Of a stretch of DNA of 64,000 nt, positions 55,331 to 64,000 are shown piece by piece. Every line of letters starts with the position of its first letter. The stretch's first letter is position 1. The position numbers and the translations under genes are program-made. Source of the stretch: Undaria pinnatifida (Eukaryota > Sar > Phaeophyceae > Laminariales > Alariaceae); the NCBI GenBank assembly GCA_012845835.1, contig JABAKD010000007.1, positions 496,001-560,000 on the forward strand. Reading direction: 5' to 3'. A model generated the notes under the pieces. It was not told the DNA's origin, did not search any database, and saw only the letters and a program-made list of their open reading frames with translations.

Positions 55331-58300
55331 AACTTGCCAAGTCGAATCTCGATTTTTGTTCGTTGAAATGAATTTTCAATGTCTTGAAAAATTCATGAAA
55401 CGTTCGACTCTGCTATTATCATGGAACGGCGTAGTGTGTGTTTTAGATTTATAAAAATACAAAAGGGTCAACGAACACCCGTGGGCAACGACCAAGGCGA
55501 GCGATGGCCCGCGCCTTCTCCTGAGCTCCAACGCGAGCGGCAGATTATCTGATGGTTTTCGCCGGCAACGGCTTGGAGGATAGGGCTCTATCTAGGAGTC
55601 TCTTGAGTGCGCTGGCGCCGCCGCATTCACCCACACGGGCAGCAGCGACCGACGCGGACATAGCGGGCGAGCGTCTTAGCGAAGCCGTGACGCGGTCGTT
55701 GGCCGTGTAACTTCGAGGTGCAGGGCGACGAAAAACTGGGTTTGCGGTGGTCTCGTTTTTCTCCAGGCGTCGCAGGTGGTCTAAGCTGTGCTAAGTGTGT
55801 TCGGAGGTCGCGCTGCGCCTGCTCTGCCGGTCGTGCCTCTCGCAATGGCGGCTTCTCGCTTCTCAATCAGCCGACAAAGCAGCACAAATTTGCGTGGTCG
55901 GCGTTGCCTGCTCGGAACATGCCACATCCAGGTGCTGCACAAACTCCTCAATCAAGTTATAGATTTCAATCAATGATTAAGTTCGACGAAATACATCTTG
56001 TTTTGCTTCGTTGTTTAATATGCTTTTTCGTAAAAACTTTGAGATTGCCTGCTAGGTGATTCAGTTTTTGGCTAATCAGATAGATACACATTAAATATAA
56101 TAAACAAAACACTTCGAATTTCGATTTGGCAAGTTCCTTGTTAATACGGGCCCTAGTAGTAAGCTCAACCTGCTGCATTTGTGTGCATTTGTGTGTATAT
56201 CAATTTAAATATAATAGTCTGTGCAGGACAATCTGTCCACTTTGTTTTCGGCTAATAACTTTTGAGTATGTCGGATTGAAAATTAAAGACCTTGGTCGTG
56301 ATCACCTACGCTTTAGGGAATCCAATACCGTCGAGAAAAGGAGCATATATATCCCTATACTAAGCTCAACTCATTTCTGGGCGGCCACCAAAACGACAGC
56401 CCAACATCCGGCTAAAATGGGACAAAAAAACTAAACTAACTACCAAAATGGGCAGAACCATGAATACTTTCCGAAGTTTAGTTTTGGAAGAATCCATATT
56501 TTTCACTAATAATACGGAGCACGGCGAAAGGAATCGTTTCGCGCTTTTTTTTTTATCGAGAAGTACTATTTCCTCAAGGAAAGGTATCATTCGACATGAA
56601 CTCACAAGCTCTGTTTTAAGCCGATATCTCTGTCAAATTGAATCTACATGCCATGAGAAGAAAGCTGATGTTGTAATCTCCCGAAGCTCCCCTTACCGGT
56701 GGTCGCAATCGAGTTGCGAAAAGTGTGCCCCCCAAAGTAAAGCTTTCAAGCTTTTTTTTCTCATTTGTTGACGATAAAACGTTAAGTAAGTATCACTTCA
56801 GGTATGACCGCTTCGATTGATCGATTCCATACTACGTACGTGGGGAAGACCTGGTAGGTGTTGAGACGGAGAAGACCTGGTAGGTGTTTAGACGTACTTT
56901 TGTACGTCAGTTCACCTACCCCGAACCCGAGCAAAGTGCACATTGATTGGTGCTTAGCAGCTGGGGAAAAGGTGAATAATGTATCCTGCATGGACCATAC
57001 AGCTTCGGTCATCATGCAATATAATACGAGAAGCAACTAAAGGGCAGTTATCCGCCGTTGAGGGCATCATCCGTATCATCCATCCATCCTTGTGGGCTTG
57101 ACATTTCCAGCCCGTGTATCCGGCCGACCCGCATCCTGCCGTTCCAGGGGGGGAGATAAGTAATCGTAACGCTTCCTTGAGGGGGGTTCGTTCGACCTGC
57201 ATCATAATCTAATAGTAGTTCATTATCCCATTGATGCTCAGTACTCTCAGAGACTAACGCCCTGTAACCTCGTACGTATTAGAGATGATACGTATGACCA
57301 TGTCGTTACAGTACTTGATGACAGTTAAAGTCATCTGGCATGCGCAATTGGAGGTGTGACGCGTGTTGGGTGGTTTGCTTGAAGATGTATTCGTGACGAT
57401 GCGGCTGCTGAATAACCGTTTTTCACAGTCAGTACACGTGGTAGAACTTAGATCGTGGTAAACCTGACCGGGATGTGTTAGACTTGACCATTGCCTAACG
57501 TACGGACAGCTATGTTTATCAAAGCTACTCGGTTTGAGCTAACTTGTGGTTGGTAGCCCGAGATGGGCTTTTGGAGAGTGCTGTACCGCTGTGGTCGTAT
57601 CATTGGGCATTTTACCGTACATATGCTGGTTGGATACGTTTTGTCAGAGAGTTCAATCGTCATTATTGATGTTTCTTGTGAGCTCTTGAGATATTGATAT
57701 TCGAACGGGAAGGTCCATGGCCGATGGCATGGCACTTCCCCGTGTGATAACGAACGACCTACTGAATTGTGAGCAAACGCACTCCGAGCCTACCAGGGGA
57801 AATCCTCGGAGCTGATACCACCGGGCCCGCGGTCACACGAGTCGGTACAGCGGGAATTAACAGAAAATTATAAACATATGGGATTCTATGAGCCCTGCGC
57901 GGCTCGGCGAGGGGCAACTCAACCGCTCCAAACCTCACCTATTCAACTTTGAATGTCCAGAGCATGTGGCACGGACCTCGTCTCGGGTACACAATTTGAT
58001 CGTTGCGTGGATCGTAGTGCACCGACGACCCCCTTGCGTGCCGTCATGTTCAGATAACGGGATTAGGAGGGGGGGGGGGGGGTGCAAATGTGCAGAAACG
58101 TGCATTGTGTACACAGTAATACGGGGTTCCTCTTCGGGAGGGGGTTGCCTTGATATCCGGCAGGCGTCGCATGACGAAAAGGGGGATAATAGGCTGTCCA
58201 ACGCTTTGAATGAGCTACAACTTTTGCTACTGCGGTATGCTTCGTATACTTCGGATGAGGTCCGGCGAGGTGTGCTCGAATGTGGTGTTGGACGTGAAAA

Positions 58301-58577
58301 CGTTGCCGTGGCTTGAGCTCCTGGTGTTAACCACACACATACACTGTGGCTACTGGCACAACGGAGTACTTCTTGATGCACGGCTGGCGTTGTGCTACTG
58401 CTGCCGCGCGGCTGCTGTAAACTGGTATTGATCTTGTGGTAGCGCACAATCCACGCACACATACCTATTACATACAGAAGCGCATAAATATACATATACA
58501 TACAGAAGCACTGTCTATGGCTATCACAAAAATTAGAGTTCACAGGACGGCTGCTGTTGTACCTTGCCTGCAAAAGG
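55331..58577. other. No gene recognised
   Basis: Open frames at 55627-56059 and 57888-58633 on both strands lack recognisable domains. A direct repeat GAAGACCTGGTAGGTGTT occurs twice at 56845-56890, and a G-run lies at 58069-58082. Confidence 0.4.
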
Positions 58578-59070
58578 TGCTGAGCCTGGTGGGCTATGTA
58601 TGACGCAGTACGACAGCAGAAGCAATGCGGCAAGGGACATACACATATGGATTTCTGTGGGGCCTCCCCCGCTCAGCGACACGATGCAGATGCCAGTATG
58701 GACTTTGCTCTATTTCCCGATGCGACTATTTCCCCCGAATGCGCCGAGGGGAACACAACATTAGCGTGAAAAATACTAGCTACCAGATCGGTGTCAACCC
58801 ACTGAAGTAGACGGGCAAAGGGAGGAACAAATACTGAGCCTGAAGGGCCATGTATGATGCAGTGGCACAGCAGCAGCAAAGCGAGAAGACACATAGTCAT
58901 ACTCGTTTCCGTGGGGTTGCACCGGTGAGCGAACCGAGGCAGGCATCAGTAAACACCTTGCTATTTGTCCCGGTGCGACTAAATCCCCCAGATGCCGCGT
59001 GGGGATCACAACATTACCGCGAGAGAAGTAGGATCTACAACGTAAGTGTCAATCTCCCGCGTCGACGGGC
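58578..59070. repeat. 254-bp tandem duplication
   Basis: Two diverged copies begin at 58578 and 58832 (TGCTGAGCCTGGTGGGC / TACTGAGCCTGAAGGGC). They share CATGTATGATGCAGT, GGATTTCTGTGGGG-like sequence, CTATTTCCCGATGCGACTA and GACGGGCA(A/G)AG. Confidence 0.85.
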
Positions 59071-60281
59071 AGAGAGGGGCAATTTTTCAGGCGAGGTGTG
59101 TTACATTTTCATTGCGAGGAGTACAATAGACGTCAGGCTGGGCTAGGTGAAACATGTGAGTCGTTTTGCAGTAGCCTCCCCAGCTTCTCTTTAACGAAAT
59201 AGCCGGTTTTGAAACCAGCTCTCGGCCGTACCTCCTGAAAATACGGTACCCCTTGCCGCCCCGACGTCATCGTTCGATAGTCCTTTGCAAACGTGAAAAT
59301 GTGTGAGGATGGTTTTTTAATAGCATCCTTCTTCGTGTCTAGCAGCCGTTTTTGAAACGTTCGTTAAAAGAAAATCGCCGGGCTATCGAAAAATCACTCA
59401 TGCACGTATGCTACTTGAGAGATGAATGTGCTTCTTCTGCTGCTGCTGCTTGCTGCTGGTTGGTTGTATGCAACTTCGTCATAGCAGACCGCAGAGGGTA
59501 TTACATATTGGACTGATGATGATGTCGCACAGCGGGCGAGAGAGTGGAGAGAGTAATACTGCTCCTGCAACTGGGTGTATGTAACTGCGAAGACGGAAGG
59601 AAGGGTGGAGATATTGAATGTGACACAGCGAACGGAAGAGCGGAGCGAGTAATTAAATGTGAGGGCGGAACAGGATGTGTGTTGAATGTAGCAGAATCAA
59701 AATGTACGGCTTTTCATGCATCCTTTCAACTAAGCGAAGCGGAACGCAGCCTCTTGACAAAAAGAGCCGGCTCAGCGAACGCGAACGCCCAGAGAACCAC
59801 CCCGGAGCTCGTCTTGAGATTTGGGACATGTCAGCGTTGTCGCTGTCGACGTCCATGGCGCACACCTATGATGGCCACTTGCTTGACCCGCAGCCAAGCG
59901 TGTGTTGAAACCCCCGGCCGCCGAAACATAGCATGCCAACCAACAAAGAGTGCGTTTTTTGTATAAGACATACGTACTCCCATACAAGGGCCCCGCATAG
60001 GTGCCATCATTCGCCGGCAACCATGCTCCGGGTATGATAAGATTCCGGTGTAGTTTGTTTGTGTCATCATGTTATGATAGCCGTTAACACAAGACCAAGT
60101 GCAATACCAAGCATGTACGTACATGGTAACTGGTAGCAAGTGTTTCGCATGCTAAAGGTTGCATTAGGATGAAGACATCCAGTTACCATTTACTACAGAA
60201 TCAGAGCAGCGCAAGGTATTGCACAGTACAGGGTGAAATGAATAACTGTTCACAGGTTGAAGTAGGCGAGACTTATGCGGT
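59071..60281. other. No gene recognised; one Cys-rich frame
   Basis: A + frame at 59544-59966 begins with a CNCEDGRKGGDIECDTANGR stretch, but I cannot assign a family or splice sites. A TGCTGC run lies at 59436-59458. Confidence 0.35.
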
Positions 60282-60541
60282 TACGAGCGCTTCGATAAAG
60301 GTATCAACTTTCTATAAACATTTTTCTGGACGGCGGGGCTCGTAAACCTATTAACCCAACGTCGTCGTAATTCCATTATTGTATTCTAATATTTACGTTC
60401 AGTATACATAAACTATAGGTCATGAGATTGTCAATCGGGGTAATCTTTGGGTTTAAGCGCATTCAACTTTTGTGTGACTTACAGAGCTCTTCGAGTTAGG
60501 CGCCTCGAACAAAATGGTGCTCCTCTACGGTAGCATGTGTC
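60282..60541. mobile_element. Short TIR element (MITE-like), copy 7, decayed
   Basis: The right end TGCTCCTCTACGGTAGCATG then TGTC is clear; the left end GCGCTTCGATAAAGGT is eroded. TAGGTCATGAGATT inside is shared with copy 1. Confidence 0.6.
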
Positions 60542-61645
60542 CAGTGAATAGCCAAAGACTGTGGTTGGAAGGCGGAACTTTACTCGCACTATTCATTGTC
60601 TATTTTTGCACTCCTTGCTGATAGTTGATTTTCACAGGTATCAGTTGTAACTCCCAGACTCATTGCGATTGTCAATCTCGCTAACCAACACACTTTATTG
60701 CCCTCGCTTAGTCTGGTATTCAGCTGTCAGCCTCATTTCTTAGATTAATATGATTTAGAAGCTTTGTCAGACTTCTGAGGTTTCTTTTTCAAGATCAGTT
60801 ATTACACTCACTACTTCAGAGGATCCTATATCAGTCTCGTGTATGTCATATGAGCAGTATTTTTTTACGATTCTTAGACTCCACGGATTGCTCTTTTATT
60901 AATTCGTTTAGGGAGGGGGAGAGAGAGGAAGAGGGAAGGAAAGGTGGGAGGGCGGGGAAGCTGGAGGGGCTGGGTCGGGCTGGGACGTGAGATCTTGGTC
61001 GATTTAGGGGAGTAGATCCTCTCAGAAAATCGATCGATCACAACGTCGACGTCTCCTTGGCGGAAACGACTTCGTAAGTATTTTGTGTACAATAATGTGT
61101 TAGTAAATAGTAAAACCTCTTGGACTTTATTTGAGATAGATGGCGCGTGGCGTGTATGAGCTCCTAGCTGGCGTACACTCGTAGGCTCACTTTCGGATAA
61201 CCCGATGAAGACACAGGCAATATATATGTAGTCTATGTATGTGTAGTTTAAGGCGAACACAAGTCACGGTCAGGTAAACCTGTAGGAAAAGAGCGCCAAA
61301 TACAGAAGAGAAGGTGTTATTCGGCGACACCAAGCCAAGATGTTTATTATCGACTTGCTTTGCTCAGCAGATGAAAGCTGATAATGAGCAAGGTTCGTAT
61401 GTGGAGATCTGATGTGAAGATGTGGAGTGACCACGTAGGGGCTGTGCGCGCGTGATGCGCTACTTGTACCACAAAAACGAAGATACCGTCAGAATCCGGT
61501 ACGAACAAAAACAAAAAAGCAAGCTATTGCTCCAAGAAAACAGGAGACTCCGATGCGAGACCCTACTTACGGCTTGGTTTTTTTAACAATCTCGTATCTC
61601 AGGGTATGTGAGCATTACCTTACGTAGCTTACATTGCTGTTTCAG
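60542..61645. other. No gene recognised
   Basis: Purine-rich GGGAGGGGGAGAGAGAGGAA at 60911-60930 and otherwise AT-balanced sequence. Confidence 0.4.
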
Positions 61646-61721
61646 CAACAACTCGTGTATTAACTATCTTGCTATCGGTTCCAAGAAGGATACCGACGAC
61701 TGCCTCTCGCAACGTGTGCGA
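61646..61721 (+). CDS. Isolated exon-like segment
   Basis: Acceptor ATTGCTGTTTCAG, then (one leading base) NNSCINYLAIGSKKDTDDCL and SQRVR, ending CGA|GTACGT. Good splice signals and protein-like composition with two Cys, but no partner exon or family identified. Confidence 0.35.
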
Positions 61722-61929
61722 GTACGTACTACATGTATCAGTGATTGGATATAATTATCTTGTAAATAGGGTGTATAATATAATATCTAAGATACTAATA
61801 GTAATGTTGAGCCTTCTACATGCTGAAAAACTGATTCAATGAGGACAATAATCGGGCCTGAAACTGCTACTACTGCTGATGATGTTGTTGTATTGTACTA
61901 TTAATAGCAGTTCGTACAGTATACCCATT

Positions 61930-62052
61930 ACACATTAGCACAGTACACGTTACTACAGTACACGTTACTACAGTACACCATGCTACCGTACACCATGCTA
62001 CAGTACACCATACTACAGTACACGTTACTACAGTACACGTTACTACAGTACA
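61930..62052. repeat. 16-bp minisatellite ACAGTACACGTTACT
   Basis: About eight units of (A)CAGTACAC(G/C)(T/A)T(A/G)CTAC. Confidence 0.93.
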
Positions 62053-62058
62053 GCAACA

Positions 62059-62828
62059 ATGTTATTGCGGTTTCCCGATTTTTCGGATCTTACAGCTACG
62101 TGGAATGCCGTGCGTTGCTCAAAGAAGTCCAGGTTCATTAATCTAGAAAGCGGCATATCATATCCAATCTCCAAGTCACCGCCGGGGTATGACCCCATTA
62201 TCCAGCCCCTTTTGCTGATCTGGTTGACCCCTGGCTGGGTCAACCTCGACAAGAGCAGCATCTCCTCTACGTCCCGTCACTCCAACATTACGCGAGGCAT
62301 CCTCAAGAAAAAAGGCCTCTTCAGCTGCTGTTGTATCTCCTCGCGCTCCGCCTCCAGCAGCAGCAGCGACAGCAGCAGAAATTTGTTGTACAACCGTGGG
62401 TTCAGCCTCTTGCGGGCTCCCCGTTACAGCAGCGCTGTCTTCAGGGCTGTTCTCCCTTGCAGCAACACTGCCCTCAGCGCTCCTGGACTCGACTGTCTGT
62501 TCTTCCTCATGAGCTCGACCATCATCTCTATCATGTCTGGCATAATCGATGCTTGCATCTCCTCCATCATCAGCTCAAGCTCATTCCTCATGTGCTGAAA
62601 CTCGTTTGGTGGGGTCTTGTTTCTGTGAAGACGTCCTTCGAGGCTCCTTGTACCAGAGCTCTTATTTTCAAGAACTCGATAGTGTGTTCGTAGAGTCCGA
62701 GCCCGGATGCCCTGACCGCCACATTGTCTAACGAGTCTTGGCATCTTCGTTGTATCAGAGGACATAGAGGAGAGAAGGAGGAGAGATCGGAGTGCCTGAG
62801 AGCTCTCCTCCCAAGAAAAACGTTGCAT
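62059..62828 (-). pseudogene. Decayed minus-strand reading frame, possibly gag-like
   Basis: Read from 62828: 134 codons with a basic region then RNELELMMEEMQASIMPDMI, a Met-rich amphipathic helix. After one frameshift it continues AEPTVVQQISAAVAAAGGGA and, after another, GWIMGSYPGGDLEIGYDMPL. The helix-rich basic protein recalls the gag frame at 16905, but no diagnostic motif proves it is a transposon. Confidence 0.35.
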
Positions 62829-63948
62829 AAAAACGCCTACGAATATATGCGCAACCCTCTACAACGTTCGTAACCGTCGTGCTGTGACGATCGAAACTAA
62901 CAACACTTGCCGCGGGACAATCGCCCGAGGAGTGTTTGAATGACATTAACTACTGCCACCGCGCTGCTGGACATTCTCACGAGAGTCTGCTCAGGGAGTC
63001 CGCGGGGCAGCAGGCGAGCGTCTTCGAAGGGAAACGGCTGGAATGAAAGGGGTGCTCTGCGGCTAAGGGCTCCCGCAAAGGTACTTAGCAGCCCGCGCAC
63101 ACACAAACAGATAAGAACCAAGGGAATATATATTCCTGGGTTTTACAGGGCTTATGATGGTAGAGTCTGTGGGGAAGAAACTGTACGTTCTCAGAGCGTG
63201 TGATGATTACCTCGGCGCACGTGGTTGTACCGTATCCGCCACAAATCGGACACAGGCCTCGGAAACATTTGGAACAGTTCCTTGCCAATACCCGAGCAGA
63301 TGGTGTCCCTTCCAAGGCGGTAACTGTTCGATTATATGGTCGTGGTCAACTCTGCCGCGGGAAATGTGAGACCTGTGTAGATGGAGAGGCATCAAGTAGG
63401 AATTATCGACGACCGACAGTCCCCAATTCATTGGAGTACTCGAGCGCCAACTAGTTTTTGTCGAGACGGACGCATGGGCGGGGCGAAACAAAGCTTCCGA
63501 GCTCTTTCCCCCCGCGCGATTTGTGTCCACTCTGTCGATGTAGTCAGAAGCGTTCGTCCAGGTGTGCGACTATTTGAGCTGCACAGCGACCACAGCCAAA
63601 CCAGATAGCACACAGCCAAACCAGATAGCAAGCCTCTGTACGGGATGTGGCATGGTACCCCCCCACCCCCCGCCCGGTAATACTTATACTCTTCTCGAGC
63701 CTGGCCTCTGCACGGTAACTACGGACAGTGAACAAGAGAATAAGTCGAGAAGAGTATAGAGAAAGTTAGTAATAGAAAGGCAGCAGGGGCAGATAGAATA
63801 GCGAATTAATCATACGTTTTCCACGTAAACTTTAACAGGAAAACTATTGTTATAAAAATATGATGCCTTCCTTCTGTGTTTTCTGTTTTTCACCCGGTTC
63901 ATGCGGGCTGTTCGAAAACTTACAAAATCTCTTCGTACAAGGTTCTAG
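62829..63948. other. No gene recognised; local repeats
   Basis: A 20-bp direct repeat (CACAGCCAAACCAGATAGCA) occurs twice at 63590-63630. An inverted repeat TATACTCTTCTCGA / TCGAGAAGAGTATA lies at 63685-63698 and 63744-63757. Confidence 0.55.
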
Positions 63949-64000
63949 ATGGCACCGCAGTCTCAGGCGATAGCGCAGGAGTGGTTTCGCCTCGGCCCTG
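63949..64000 (+). CDS. Possible gene start, cut by the window end
   Basis: ATG followed by 16 open codons reading MAPQSQAIAQEWFRLGP to the last base. Too short to identify. Confidence 0.2.
   Translation, partial: MAPQSQAIAQEWFRLGP

Noticed and set aside
57935-58633. 232-codon minus frame
   Set aside because: The + strand is also open over much of it; no domain, low-complexity Ser/Pro composition and no splice context.
62059-62598. 179-codon + frame rich in Ser and Ile
   Set aside because: It is antisense to the helix-rich minus-strand frame, which looks more protein-like.
62940-63530. Zinc-finger-like NCSKCFRGLCPICGGYG on the minus strand
   Set aside because: Cys spacing matches no retroviral or integrase finger, and the frame is short and flanked by stops.

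Overview
The window looks like nuclear DNA of a eukaryote with long introns and abundant transposons. Exons are short (about 70-200 bp). They are bounded by AG acceptors and GTGAGT/GTAAGT-like donors, and introns run to more than 4 kb. There are no operons, RNA genes, CRISPR arrays or bacterial-style genes. Exon and intron style, the mix of Ty1/copia, LINE and short repeats, and a secreted polysaccharide-deacetylase-like gene would suit a brown alga or another large-genome alga. That placement is inference; the sequence alone does not prove it.

The one gene family I recognise is an Agd3-like (CE18-type) extracellular deacetylase on the + strand. Thirteen exons from 31273 to 47604, plus a terminal exon at 51146-51286, encode consecutive blocks of the Agd3 catalytic region. 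These include a VDD metal/base motif, an HTLTH motif, a GDN...PRFAT block and a YMFHQAN motif. Reading phases agree from exon B to exon N. Exon A to exon B does not join in phase, so at least one exon there is missing or misplaced. A signal-peptide-like first exon (23349-23486) and another phase-compatible exon (25853-26008) may be its 5' end.

The most unusual feature is inside this gene. At least seven exons are accompanied by truncated, diverged copies of themselves in the adjacent introns. Copies of the 5' exon part (with acceptor) always lie upstream of the intact exon. Copies of the 3' part (with donor) always lie downstream. This is what repeated tandem duplication across exon-intron boundaries would leave.

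Layout: 1-7550 holds simple and GC-rich repeats and no recognisable gene. 7771-8785 is a five-monomer satellite with a 404-bp higher-order period. 9.1-22.5 kb is a transposon nest: a C-run repeat family (here R1), a decayed LINE (11.1-18.8 kb) with an R1 copy and a 4.77-kb Ty1/copia-like element inserted in it, and a 500-bp assembly gap. 23.3-26.2 kb has the possible gene start and a LINE 3' fragment. 27.6-28.8 kb is a large triplet array. 31.3-51.3 kb is the deacetylase gene with intronic R1, terminal-inverted-repeat elements and microsatellites. 51.4-64 kb has degenerate tandem repeats, two more terminal-inverted-repeat elements, isolated exon-like pieces and a decayed minus-strand reading frame.
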